DNA of 64,000 nucleotides, taken from assembly GCA_018873225.1 (NCBI GenBank), contig JAEILZ010000007.1, positions 1,488,001 to 1,552,000 of the forward strand, given 5' to 3'. The notes below the pieces were generated by a model. That model saw only the letters and a list, made by a program, of their open reading frames with translations. It did not search any database and was not told where the DNA came from. A program made the translations under genes and the position numbers. Positions 31,452-42,557 of the stretch are shown in pieces (within the stretch, counting starts at the first letter, position 1; each line of letters starts with the position of its first letter). The stretch comes from [Phialemoniopsis] sp. UDSM-2020. Lineage: Eukaryota > Ascomycota > Sordariomycetes > Thyridiales > Thyridiaceae.

Positions 31452-33097
31452 CTAAATCCCTTGCAGGGGTCGTCCCATGCCGCCCAATGTGACAGTCTTG
31501 ATGGATAGATACTCGTCAATCCCATACTTGCTGCCTTCGCGACCAAAGCCGCTCCATTTAACACCCCCAAAGGGCGATGCGACATCGCTGATTATCCCAG
31601 TGTTTACGCCAACCATCCCAACTTCCAGTGCCTCTGCAACGCGGTAGCACCGCTGGATGTCTTTGCTGAAGAAGTAGCCGGCAAGACCGACTTCGGCCTT
31701 GTTAGCCAAGGCCACAACTTCGGCTTCCGTGGCGAAGGGGAAGAGGCCCGCAACCGGGCCAAAGGTCTCGTCCTTGGCCAGAAGCATGTCGCTGGTCATG
31801 TCTCTGAGAACGGTCGGGGCAAAGAAGTTGACGCCGAGATCTGGCAGCTTCTGACCTCCGACAAGAACCTTTGCGCCGTGCGCCTCCGCGTCTTTGACGT
31901 GGGACTCGACCTTTGAGACAGCGCGATCATGGATGAGCGGGCCGTGCGTGCTGGACGTGCCAAAGCCATTGCCGACTTTGAAGGCCTTGACCCTTTCCGC
32001 AAATGCCTTGCAGAAGTCTTCATAGATCCCCCGCTGGACATAGATGCGGTTGGCGCAGACACAAGTCTGGCCACTGGAGCGAAACTTCGATGCAATGGCA
32101 CCAGCAACGGTAGAGTGAAGATCTGCATCATCGAAGACGATGAACGGCGCATTGCCACCCAGTTCAAAGGAAAGCTTCTTGAGGGTCTCGGCGGATTGAC
32201 GCATCAAAAGCTTACCTACGCCAGTTGAGCCGGTAAAAGATACCTTTCGCACCACGTCCGAAGACGTGATGGCCTGGCCGACCTCGGCGGTATTCTTGAG
32301 CGCGGTGACAATATTTATCACTCCCTTGGGAATACCAGCACGAGAAGCCAACTCGACGAGTGCGGCAGCGGTGAAGGGTGTCTCTCCGGGGCTCTTGGCT
32401 ACCACGGTACAGCCAGCGGCGAGGGCAGGACCGATCTTGCGTGTGATCATCGCGGCGGGGAAGTTCCACGGCGTGATAAGGCCGGCGACACCAATCGGCT
32501 CCTTGACGGTGAAGACCCGATTGCCCTCGACGCTGCTGGGAATGGTATCGCCGTAGACACGGGGAGCCTCCTCGGCGAACCACTCGAAGAAGTTGGCTGC
32601 ATAGGTGACCTCCCCCCTTGCATCAGCCAACGGCTTGCCATTCTCCCACGTGATGAGAGTGGCCAGGTCGTCCGCATTGTCGATCATGAGCTCGTACCAT
32701 CTGCGCAAAAGTCTGGACCGCTGCCGGCCGGTGGTCTTGCGGAAGGACTTGAGCGCCTCTGATGCGGCGGCGATGGCGGCCTCGACGTCTGCTGCCGACA
32801 TATCGGGCATGGTGCCGATCAGGGCACCCGTGGCGGGGTCTAGACATATCGAATATCAGTAAGTATGGGTTTGATTAGATAGCCCTGATGCTCAAAGGTA
32901 CGGAGAGTGTGTAGACAACGTACCATGGACCTCAAAGGTCTCGCCTGACTGTGCCGCCACCCATTCGCCATTGATGTAGGCCTGACTCTTGAAAAGAGTC
33001 TTGTCCTTGAGCTGTATGGCCACCCTTGTTAGTCAATTCAGGGACAGACACTGGGTACGGCAGGGAAAAGACTTACAGTAGGGGCTGAGTGAGGCAT
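31452..33097 (-). CDS. NAD(P)-dependent succinate-semialdehyde-type aldehyde dehydrogenase
   Basis: Three exons on the minus strand. The first encodes only MPHSAPT (start 33097), then LKDKTLFKSQAYINGEW, then a long exon from about 32840 to 31452; about 498 residues. The family is clear: ITPWNFPAAMITRKIGPALA, the Rossmann loop FTGSTGVGK, general-base Glu in FELGGNAPFIV, nucleophile Cys in SSGQTCVCANR, and SGFGREGSKYGIDEYL. Closest by eye to GabD/UGA2 succinate-semialdehyde dehydrogenases, which oxidise omega-oxo acids. In this cluster it would suit oxidation of an oxo acid after lactone opening. Confidence 0.92.
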
Positions 33098-33613
33098 GGT
33101 GTGGACAAGCCTTTCCTAGCTGGGATTGCTATGTGTGTGTTCGTACTGTGTCCTTCAAGCTAAGGACCCCGAGACTGGACTTCACTTCCATTCTAGATCT
33201 GGCCCCATGATCTCTATAAAGTCATTGGAGAAAGGTCTCCTGTGGGGAGCTCGTCTCAAAGAACCCAGAAGACGACCACGAGCCAAAGGTCTGGGCCCGA
33301 CACTGAGATGTTGTCGGTTATGGTGGCCATGTGCTGGAGATTACCGGGTGGGTTGCTGATGGATGATGGAGCTATTGGAAATAGCATAGGTGCTAATAGA
33401 CTCAGATAACAGTGGAGACTGATAGTGTAGCTTCTCAAGGGGTGATGGCTGTCTAACACACCTACCAGGGGTCCAAAAGTCCAAGAGAACAGCCATCTTG
33501 AGTAGCGTCTTCCGTGGATCTGGATCGAAGTCACACCATTTTACGATCTTGTGTTATTGAGTAGTACTCCCGGACTAAGCTTTAGCCAGCTATTATTCTT
33601 TGTCTACTGCAGT
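33098..33613. other. Intergenic region
   Basis: Promoter of the aldehyde dehydrogenase and 3' side of the acyltransferase-like gene; nothing else seen. Confidence 0.4.
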
Positions 33614-34703
33614 CTAGTTACACCTCAGCTCTAAGACTTCATCGGCCGCCACTGGCCTGCCCACCTTCACCACAGCTGTCTTGTTACTCAAGTTCATGAC
33701 AATGTTGAACAAAGTCTCAGCAGTGCTCTCTCCTTCTGTCTTGCGGCATATAGAGGCAGGGAAGTTGGTCTGATCCTCGAACAGCTTCCCAAACTCCTGA
33801 AGTGTTGGGTCGGGGGATGTCTTGGCCAGGTCGCTTGTCAGCTTGGTCATCACGTCAAGCCTGATTGGCGAGTCCTTCAACCAGCCAGCCTCGTTGATGC
33901 CCGGATGAGCTACGAGCAGATGATTCGAGTGCACGACGCAGTTGTTCGCATCCATGGGCAATCTTGCCGTTGTTGTTGACGTGAACTCGAAGCCGATAGC
34001 CTCCTTCTCATCAGCAATCAGCATGTGAGATGAGGCGGCCATTCCGACAGCCTCTAGCCTCTCGGCTGCCTCGGCCGCAGAGCTGGACTCCATGACCATC
34101 CTCAAGCCAAAGTGTACCGGGAGCTTCTTGGGGTCACATCCCTGCGTCTTGATAGCGTTGAGACATACGCCGACGCCTCTGGAGTTGAAACCGATCTTGC
34201 CGATGATGCCGGCCTCAGTGACCATGGCGATGCTCGGCCTGTCGCCCTCGCCCTTGATGTTCAGGACAAGGAGGTTCGGCTTCTGCTCTGCCATCCAGTC
34301 CCAGTTCTGCCCCAGTATGGCCCTTTCTTTGCCGTGCCAGCTCAGACTCGTGCAGCCGTCGTCGAAAAGACCAAATGCAATCTCGGTGCGGACGTTCAGA
34401 GCCAGGATATCGAGCAGGTCGCGCCCAGAGCCGTCGGCAATGCCGCGGATCTCCTCATGATAGCGAGGCCATGTTGCCTTGATGTGGCCCTCGAAGCTTT
34501 GGGCCAGCTCCCGGACCTGCGGCCACGATTTCTTGCTCTGCGTTAGAAAGAGACCAGCGTAGTAATCCAGGCACCGGACAATGTGTTCTTTGGCGGCAGA
34601 GCCGTGAGATTGGCCAATCTGGGAGGCTATTAGGCATGATCTTGTTCGAGTTGGACTACCGACCTACCTCGTACGGGGTGCCGGAGCAGTTAACGGTAAG
34701 CAT
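33614..34703 (-). CDS. Peptidase C45 / acyl-CoA:6-aminopenicillanate acyltransferase-like Ntn-hydrolase
   Basis: Two exons, 34703-34668 (MLTVNCSGTPYE) and 34618-33614, with a 49-nt intron; 346 residues. The family shows in YEIGQSHGSAAKEHI at the N-terminus. The autoprocessing/nucleophile site is FDDGCTSLSWHG, where cleavage before Cys would create the catalytic N-terminal residue. ILGQNWDW and GKIGFNSRGVGVCLNAI follow. These enzymes hydrolyse or transfer amide-linked acyl groups; the prototype is penicillin side-chain exchange. No NRPS or isopenicillin N synthase is nearby, so a penicillin role is not implied. An amide-hydrolysing step on a nitrogenous substrate is a reasonable guess. Confidence 0.85.
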
Positions 34704-35294
34704 GGCAACGATTGGTCCGGGCTCAGATTGCCTAGTATTCCCTTGTTGAGTCTTTGCTATCCAGGCCTAGGCGCTATCAAGTGTGGGTAGTACGCGGAAC
34801 AGCCCCTTCGAGATAGGACTATGACCCTTATTATCTCTTTTACTCATGAGAATCAGATTGGAAGTGTGAGCTAGTAGATTCTGGGGTCTTTAGTCATATC
34901 TCTCCATTCCATTATTGGCATATGACCGACGCAAAGGGTCCAGCAATTCGAGATAACAGGCGGATCCTCGGTGGCAAGCAATAGTTTCTCGCCGGTTAAT
35001 GTGGTATCATGGTGACCACCAGATCCCCGACAATCTCTTTCTCCGGGTTCTACCCCGCTAAGCTAGCATGGCTGGACTGGGGAGAATGTTCACTAGCGGC
35101 CTGATATCTGGGAACGCGAGTCGCTGAACTGATAAGTAAACTTTTTCTCTAGGCGCGGTTTCTTCGTCTTGGGCTGGGCTGCTTGTTTATAAAATCAGGC
35201 AATTGACTTCCCCCGGATTGTTTCCCCTGGGAGATCGACATGCTCATGCAACTTCACTCTCCTTTGTTTGTCTCTTTATCATTGACACGCAGCC
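34704..35294. promoter_or_regulatory. Divergent promoter, C45 hydrolase / transporter 2
   Basis: A 591-bp head-to-head gap between two cluster genes. A pyrimidine-rich leader precedes the transporter ATG. Confidence 0.4.
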
Positions 35295-37014
35295 ATGGAC
35301 GTTACCAACGCCGAGGGGCCCAATAAGGAGGCCAAGTCCGTCTCTCAGAACAACCAGTTCGAGGACATCGAGTCGAGCAAACCCTCCGAGGCCACTCAAG
35401 CCGTTCACGATGATGAGGGCATGAAGGTCGTTGCGGCCTACTCTGGTGAGACAGAGTGGACTTCGGAAGAGGAGAAGAAGGTCCTTCGCAAGATCGACAA
35501 GAAGCTGTTGACTCTTCTCACGGCGACTTATGGTCTGCAGTTCTACGACAAGACCATGTTGGGCCAGGCGGTATGTCCTGCGACACTCCCCTGAAACATT
35601 TTGTTGCCCCTTCTAACACATGTACCAGGCCATCTTTGGTCTCAGAACGGATCTTGACCTGAACGTTGGCGACCGCTACTCGTTCTCGTCTGCCATCTTC
35701 TACCTCGGGTTCATTGTCGGTGCGATTCCCGCCATGTTGATGGCTCAGAGATTCCCCGTCGAAAGGGTCGTCTTCAGCATCGTCTGCCTCTGGGGCGCTT
35801 GCCTCATGACAACCGCCGCCTGCAGTGGCTGGCAGGGGTTGTATGTGCAGCGTTTCTTCCTCGGCCTGCTCGAGTCCGGTGTCTCCCCCATGTTCCTGCT
35901 CGCTGTCGGCTCCTTCTACACCAAAGAAGAACAGGCCGTCCGCCAGGGTATCTGGTACTCTAGCAGTGAGTAGCTCCAGAGTCTCCTATCACGTTGTAAT
36001 ACCGGCAGTACTGATCGTCATCAGCCGGATTCGTCTCGATCTTCTCACCCCTGATCAACTACGGCCTGGGCCACATCAACTCCAGTGTCATCAAGTCCTG
36101 GCGCATCATGTTCCTCTTCGCCGGCGGTCTCACGGTCGCCTGGTCTTTCGTCCTGCTCTTCTTCTTCCCGCCTGATCCCGTCCGCGTCAAGGGCTTCAAC
36201 GAGCGCGAGCGCTACATCGCCATCGCGCGCCTGCGCGCCAACAACACGGGCGTCCGAAACACTCACTTCAAGTGGCACCAAGCCTTTGAGCTCCTGCTGG
36301 ATATCAAGTTCTGGACCATCTTCGCGATCGCGTTCCTGGCCCAGATCGCCAACGGCCCCGGCTCGACTTTCTTGCCCATCATCATCAACGGCTTCGGTTT
36401 CAGCGCCTTCAACGCCCTGCTGCTATACATGCCCTATGGCTTCTGTGCCGGCATCGGGTGCTTCGCGCTGCCGTACCTCGCGTCCAACTTCCACAACAAG
36501 CGCTGTCTCTTGGCTATCTCGACCTTCCTCACGACCATCCTGGCTAGCGCGCTTCTGTGGAAGCTTCCGCGGAACAACCAAGGCCCCCTGCTCTTTGCTT
36601 GCTATCTCTTTGCCTTCTGGGGCGGCAGTTTCTCGGTAGTCATGGGGTGAGTCCAACTTAACAACAGGTTTTGCAGAACAACCCAGCTAACGTCAATGCA
36701 GCCTGGCAACTGCCAACAACGCCGGATACACTAAGCGATCCCTAGCCTCGTCTGGTCTCTTCCTCGGCTACTGCGTCGGCAACGTCGTTGCGCCCCTGCT
36801 CTTCAAGTCGACCGAGGCGCCCTTCTTCTACAACGGCTGGACCTCTGTGCTCTCGTGCATCTGCGCCGCCAGCGGCCTCCTCCTCGTGTACCGCCAGCTT
36901 TGCATCTGGGACAACAGCAAGCGTGACAAGGCCGGACATGTCGAGGCCTTTGACCACGCGTTCGAGGATGACTTCACCGACAAGTCAAACCCGCAGTTCC
37001 GCTACATTTACTGA
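35295..37014 (+). CDS. MFS transporter 2, anion:cation symporter type
   Basis: Four exons: 35295-35570, 35629-35965, 36025-36646 and 36702-37014; 515 residues. The start lies in GCCATGG. A 90-residue polar N-terminus ends KVLRKIDKKLLTLLTATYGL, followed by about 12 transmembrane segments (FYLGFIVGAIPAMLMAQRFP, FLGLLESGVSPMFLLAVGSF, WRIMFLFAGGLTVAWSF). The layout FFPPDPVRVKGFNERERYIA in the central loop is typical of Seo1/Tna1/Dal5-like permeases. It is probably an importer of an organic acid, vitamin-like or nitrogenous compound used by the cluster. Confidence 0.88.
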
Positions 37015-37894
37015 GTTGCTGGAAAGTCACGGTGGAAACAGTGGAAGTGTGTACAAAGGCGAATGGGAGTGAGACTCTCGGCTCTGGACAATCCTGTGGA
37101 AAGTCTAAGTTGCCTTGGCTGGTGATTCTTATCAGAGACAATGAGGTGTTGCAATTTCTTCGCTAGCTGAATCAGAAGAGTCATGATTCCGCATAGAACA
37201 ATCATCATTGTTGAACACATATCCTCCCACGCGACTGTCCTAGGTAATGGGATAATCCTCGGTCGGATATCTCGGTCGAGGCCTCGAGGTCGGCAAGCGT
37301 AGATGGGACGCCAGTACCCGAGCTGGGCACAAGACTACCTCCCCACGATCGACCAACATGCAGATTGTAGTTCTGGAAGCACTCGAAGTGAACTTCTGGT
37401 ACGTAACGCGCAGCGTGCTATCTCCCAAGCTCAACACCCTGGGATTATTTGACCCACACGCACTTGTGACTAAGTTGGTAGCTCCGGATAATGTGGTCAA
37501 GCAAGCTCCACTGCGCCCACAACAAGGCGTTCGTTCCACACAGGGGGGCCATGGACCACTGATGGCAATCCGCCATACTTTGTGTGTCTGTCCTCCCCAG
37601 TATGAGCCCCCCAGGAAAGCAATTCCGGGGTGGCCGAAGGGCATGCCGGCAAGCATGCATGGAGGGGCACGGATCCTGAGGTCACGATTATCCCAGCCAG
37701 ATACTCAGGACCTTGGCCGGCAATCAGGTAATGTTCTGTGCATTGACTCGATGGTTGGCGGGTCACGGACAAGCAAATATGAATGTCTTGATGTTTGTTG
37801 GACTTGATACTGTCATTCAGATTATTGAATTTCCACCGAGTTGAAAGTGCACGCTATCTGCTCAAAAGAAAGAATGCACTTATTCTTCTCGTGG
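37015..37894. other. Intergenic region
   Basis: 3' regions of two convergent genes. A 149-codon frame at 37358-37807 lacks convincing coding character. The motif GGTAATGGGATAATC (37243-37257) recurs at 41517 and 59994 in closely similar form, and an inverted GATTATCCC lies near 37686. Confidence 0.35.
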
Positions 37895-40579
37895 CTATCG
37901 CACTGCCGGGCCAACTTCGTCCGGGAACGGTATGGTCATAAGACTCTTCGTAGCCTGCGCAAAGGACGACGACTTTCCAGGACTGAGCACGTCCAAGAGA
38001 TCTCCGATCGAATTGAGAATTTCTGCCGTGTTCTGCCGGTTGACGACACAGTCCGGCAGAGGTTCTCTATTGCGAAGCACCAGCGCAGGTCCGTGAGCGC
38101 CGCCTATCTCGCTGCTCGAAACGGTGCTGGCATAAGCCCACAGTAAGACAGCAGCATCGTGCAGTCCAGCAAACGCGACAAGATTGAAGTGAGCGCGGTC
38201 CTGCTTGGGCTTGGCGCACTCGCCAGCGATGAGCGACCATATAGATACCGCTCTCTCGGCAGCGAATCGAGCGCGCGGGGAGTGCAGCCACCGCGCGATG
38301 GAGCCCATGGAACTGGTGTCAGATGACCGCCCATCAATTAGGCCATACTGTAGCTCGTGTAGGTCTGTAGCTGGCGCGGACAGACGCAGGTGAACTAAGT
38401 GATAGACAATCAGTCCGCTCATCAGCAGCGTACGGTCTCGCCGCGAACGTGCAAAGGACTTGACCAACGGCAAGCATTGCTCCCACTTCTTCAGAGCTAG
38501 GAGCAGCCGCTTGTATCCAGAATGCAGATTGACCATTTTCCTGGAGGTCCTGTCAAGCTGATCGTAATCGCGGATATCGTAAGCGCGGCGCGTACTGAAA
38601 GATAGTGTGGAGTGAGGAGATTCTGCGAGGGTTCCTGCCGGATCGACAGAAGCTGCATCATTCAGTTCATCCGGCACAGACATTTCTTCGCCGCAGAGTC
38701 TTGACAGTAGGCCTGGGTTCCGAGAATATTCCCATGTAGGCCAAAGTAGCCCAAGTGCTAGCAACTCGTAGCCGATGGGATCCATCGGGGGCAAGACTTC
38801 CTCGCCGTCCAGTGCGATGTGGTAGAATTCCGAGGCGTAGAGATCTCTGCCCGGTGTCCGGTCGTTCTCAATGAGTTGTATGCACACCGACGCAGGCATC
38901 TTCTCGCCATTCCAAACCGCATCGCATGACGGGAAAGACAGGTCGATCTCTCCAAGGTAGAAGAGCGGCTTTGACTGCAGCAGAAGACTGGTGTAGGCCT
39001 CAGAGCGGTATATGCCGAAAGCTAGTCTCCGTCTGCTTTCGAGTCGTAGCCAGATTGTTAAACGTTCTTGGTCTGTCAATGACCCGTTCAAGTTGCGGAA
39101 CTTTTCCATGCTAGTCTTCGAGTAGGCGGCGGAGAAGAGCTCCATACGTCTTGCCTGTGCAGCAAGTAGGGTGCCCAGGTGATGTGCATGCGATATCGCT
39201 CTTGACTGACCGAAATACAATGCCGCTATCCGTGAATGACAGCGAGTTTGGGCGAGCCAAGGAGTGTCATATGCTGGATCCCTCAGCTCCAGTGGTTCGA
39301 CGAGACATGCTTGAACTCGAGCATGCAATTTCGTCCCAAATGAAGTTGATTGGTTGTCGCCGTACATGGCACCAATCGAGGTCAGAACGAGATAGAGCAG
39401 TGGATGTAAGCGGTTGATGACAAGGTTTTGGGAGGAGAACATGGGCCACAGAGGTTCGAAATGTTTGAAGAACAAGTGCACAAAGTAACCCAAAAGGGGT
39501 CTGTTTTCGCTGTCCGGGGCATGTGTAATCTCGAAGGCGTTTGCGACCTTGGCGGAAAATGTGTCCCAGGAAAGAGTATGGTCGCGACTCGTGTTGCCAT
39601 CGCTTCGTACAGACAACGCAAATGTCATAATCTCGTCCAGAACCTGTGCTTGTTCAATGCTAGGCTCAAGATTCGATCGTCCAGCAAGTGTCAATGATGT
39701 CTTTTCGTAGTTGCCTGAGATCTGAGAAGCGGACGAGGACGGAGGCGCGGTCTCGTCATCCGCATCGGTGATGAGTTGTGTATGCCGGAGGTTGTCGGGT
39801 TGGAACTGGGGCTGAGGCTGTGCCTGTTGCAATACGTTCGAGGTCTGATCAGTGAAGTCCATGGGTTCTGGGCCAAGGAGATATGATATCTCGTGGTGCC
39901 ATGGCCAGGATAGTGAATCAAACATGACTGGGTCCAGAATCATGTTGATGCCGCTTGGACTAGTCCCTGAGTGGGAGCCGGTGGTGAGAAGATCCGGCGG
40001 ATCAGGACCAGTCATTGTCAAATCAGCCCCATCAAAAATCGGGAATGTGTTGTGTATGGATTGCTGGGCGGGAGAGACATCTGATAAAGAGCCGAGGTCG
40101 TGTATGGGAGCCGCTGAAGGGTTCTCGCTTCGTTGGGGAGAAGGCAAGGCTTGCTCCGATTGGGGTTCATAATCCTGGCTCTCAAAAGGCATGGTTTCTG
40201 CCGAGGCCCCTTCGGGCTGATCTACTAGATCTGCGAGATGGCTGATACGACTTGTGGAGGTGGTGAGGCGGCAGGGCTTATTGAGCCTGGTGCAGTTCTC
40301 GCACGGCGCATTGCCGCTGCACTTGACCTTGAGCGCGCGGCATTCCAAGCAGGCAGTGTGGCAGCGCTTTCTGTTGTCCTGCCCTTCGCGACCTACATCG
40401 ACTGATGGAGATGAGGCGCGCTCGTGAGATCTCAAGTGCCTTGCGAGCAGATCTCGTCGGTAGAAGACGACGTTGCAGTGATGGCAGACGTGCTGCTTTG
40501 TCCTGCGGTGGTTGTGGGAATGTCTAGCCAATGAAGTCCGGCTTGCGTATGCCCGGCCACACTTATCACAGGGGAACAT
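37895..40579 (-). CDS. Transcription factor with two C2H2 fingers and a Zn2Cys6 domain
   Basis: A single open frame of 894 residues. Two C2H2 fingers at the N-terminus fit C-x2-C-x12-H-x3-H (CDKCGRAYAS...; CHHCNVVFYR...). A fungal Zn2Cys6 cluster at about residues 77-103 fits C-x2-C-x6-C-x5-C-x2-C-x6-C (CLECRALKVKC...). A Gln/Pro/Ser-rich linker and a large fungal-specific middle-homology region (GYFVHLFFKHFEPLWPMF, RLESRRRLAFGIYRSE) follow. It lies at the edge of the oxidoreductase cluster and is the obvious candidate for its regulator. Which DNA site it reads cannot be derived from sequence alone. Confidence 0.9.
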   Translation of the reverse strand: MFPCDKCGRAYASRTSLARHSHNHRRTKQHVCHHCNVVFYRRDLLARHLRSHERASSPSVDVGREGQDNRKRCHTACLECRALKVKCSGNAPCENCTRLNKPCRLTTSTSRISHLADLVDQPEGASAETMPFESQDYEPQSEQALPSPQRSENPSAAPIHDLGSLSDVSPAQQSIHNTFPIFDGADLTMTGPDPPDLLTTGSHSGTSPSGINMILDPVMFDSLSWPWHHEISYLLGPEPMDFTDQTSNVLQQAQPQPQFQPDNLRHTQLITDADDETAPPSSSASQISGNYEKTSLTLAGRSNLEPSIEQAQVLDEIMTFALSVRSDGNTSRDHTLSWDTFSAKVANAFEITHAPDSENRPLLGYFVHLFFKHFEPLWPMFSSQNLVINRLHPLLYLVLTSIGAMYGDNQSTSFGTKLHARVQACLVEPLELRDPAYDTPWLAQTRCHSRIAALYFGQSRAISHAHHLGTLLAAQARRMELFSAAYSKTSMEKFRNLNGSLTDQERLTIWLRLESRRRLAFGIYRSEAYTSLLLQSKPLFYLGEIDLSFPSCDAVWNGEKMPASVCIQLIENDRTPGRDLYASEFYHIALDGEEVLPPMDPIGYELLALGLLWPTWEYSRNPGLLSRLCGEEMSVPDELNDAASVDPAGTLAESPHSTLSFSTRRAYDIRDYDQLDRTSRKMVNLHSGYKRLLLALKKWEQCLPLVKSFARSRRDRTLLMSGLIVYHLVHLRLSAPATDLHELQYGLIDGRSSDTSSMGSIARWLHSPRARFAAERAVSIWSLIAGECAKPKQDRAHFNLVAFAGLHDAAVLLWAYASTVSSSEIGGAHGPALVLRNREPLPDCVVNRQNTAEILNSIGDLLDVLSPGKSSSFAQATKSLMTIPFPDEVGPAVR

Positions 40580-42093
40580 AGTGCGCGATGGCCACTGCGC
40601 GGAATAAGGAATGAGATCGATTGTGATTTAGATGCAAGGGAGTAGGCCGTGACTAGACTTGACGTGACGTTGGAAAGATAAGGCCCGGAACAATCTGGGA
40701 CCCACTAGACTGACTCGGCCCCGCACCCGAACGAACCCTTCAGCACTGGAGATTCCAGTCCGACGATAATCGTTAGACTAGCACGCTTGCTAACTAGCCT
40801 CATTTCGACATGCTAAACATCATTCTTCGTTGACTAACCCAATACCTCAGATGAATTATCAGATAAATGTTTGGAACATAAGACGAAAGTTGAAGTGACA
40901 AAGCACTGAAGGGGGCACTCACGTTCACACCTCGAGGCAGTCGACAGGTCCTCTTCAGCCATGCAATAAGGCATATGAAAGTTGTGATTGTTCCCCAAAG
41001 TTGAGGACATTGCATAAAGCCATGCCAGACCACTGGAAGTGGTGAAATTCCATGACCCACTCGTGTACGAGCTGCTGCTCAGATGGTACTGGGTAAGTCA
41101 TGGTGTCGGTAGTTCGATGCGAATTTTGTATTGTTTGCTGTCGAGCAAGGGGTGGTGCCATGGTCAATCAAAGCAGTTGTGGGGAAGATGAAGGGTTTAA
41201 ATAGGTTTCCAGCTGCAAAATGTATCATCAAAGTTCGAAGTATCTGTGGTCTACAAAGAAGTCAACCAGAAGATGATCAATTCATATGCCATGGTAGCTC
41301 AACTGCGCAGCGAGTTTGACTTCCAAAGGACCATGGATCTTTTCCCCCACCAAGACGTTTCCTCGTTCTGGACACGCACTCTCATCGAGCCATATCACCG
41401 TCATCGGCACTGGGAATTCATTGATATGCCTTGGCAAGTGGGTGTCAGAAAGGTTGACGGTTTTGGATCAATCTCTACCCAAATTGCTCACAGACTGAAT
41501 CATCCATTCATGCTTCGGTAGTGGGATAATCCTGGTTGATCAGTTAATGATCGAGGTTCACTCACACAAGGAAATCGTCAACCATTATGACACCCACTTG
41601 CTTGGGTTAAAAGCAGCAGTCAATGATCAAGCTTCAGCACAGACCGGCCCGCTTGCGGATCGGGGAATCGATCTTTGGGTCTTGGTGGCTAAATGCTACC
41701 TTTCGCCACCAATCACCTCTGTGGGAATGGGACTTAGCTGCAGCAAAATGCAGTTTATGCGATGTCACCAGGTGCCTTGATTCGCGGGGCGGCTTGCGTC
41801 GGAGCACCTGGGGAGGGACGACCGTCGCACGGACTCGGCAATCATTGGCTTTCCTGCACAGTGAACACTGTAACATCCAATGATCAGGTCCAGCCCATGG
41901 CCAGTGAGGCTCAAATAGATTGCGCTGCCTTGGGGCCAGGCCAGCCACTCCTGTTGGCCTTTGCGCTGGCCTGCAGCGTGTCTCGCTGTCACATAAAGCT
42001 GCGGCGCCCGGAAAGTGCTGGGTTCCTGGTCGTCATCCTCAACCATGTTCTTGCCCCCTTCACTTGCGAAAGGTCCAAAACACCTGGGCAGTC
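40580..42093. other. Intergenic region
   Basis: About 1.5 kb with only short frames (for example 41246-41521 plus, 40955-41167 minus) that I cannot support as genes. It contains the second copy of the GGTAGTGGGATAATC motif (41517-41531). Confidence 0.35.
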
Positions 42094-42557
42094 ATGAGCC
42101 ACCTCGTGTACATCAGAGCATATCGTCTGAATGAGACGTTGCTCAAGCAATACTTGGAGACACAATTTCCCGATAAAATATCCGAGATTGAAGTCACGGT
42201 ATGTATACACCCCTCCGCTGGGCCTCGGCGCGCGTGGTGTGAGTGGCGGAGCACGGCGGTCAAACCCTGTGTGAGCCCGACTGTGCGCCGTTCCGTGGGG
42301 ACGAGGCATTTGTGCAAGGCGTTTTTTCTTGCCGCCCGTCCTTTGTCATTTGATATGCTCTGACGTTTGCAATGCGTTAGCTTGGGGGCAACGACCAGTA
42401 CTCGGTACGCGTACCCCAACGCCTGAGCAACGTAGGTCGCATCCTTTGTCACCCAAGACGACGCAAATGAGCTAGCCCTGACATGCGTTTGATACTTACT
42501 CAGGATCAATTGGCACACATCGACAATAGGATTCGTACCCCAAGACGGCGGGGCTGA
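42094..42557 (+). CDS. Small three-exon protein, 69 aa, unknown
   Basis: Exons 42094-42198, 42381-42431 and 42504-42557 join in phase 0. The introns (182 and 72 nt) have GTATGT/GTAGGT donors and TTAG/CAG acceptors. The product starts MSHLVYIRAYRLNETLLKQY and continues EIEVTLGGNDQYSVRVPQRL across junction 1; it ends RTPRRRG. Coding character continues smoothly over both junctions, which is the main evidence. A 171-codon frame on the opposite strand overlaps it but looks like a shadow. I do not recognise a family. Confidence 0.5.

Noticed and set aside
37358..37807. 149-codon frame between transporter 2 and the regulator
   Set aside because: It has an irregular composition, no recognisable domain, and lies in the shared 3' region of two convergent genes.
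33614..40579. Penicillin-type biosynthetic cluster
   Set aside because: Only the acyltransferase-like gene fits; no NRPS or isopenicillin N synthase lies in the window.
40800..41521. Small genes at 40955-41167 (minus) and 41246-41521 (plus)
   Set aside because: Short frames without splice support, domains or convincing codon use; kept only as intergenic.
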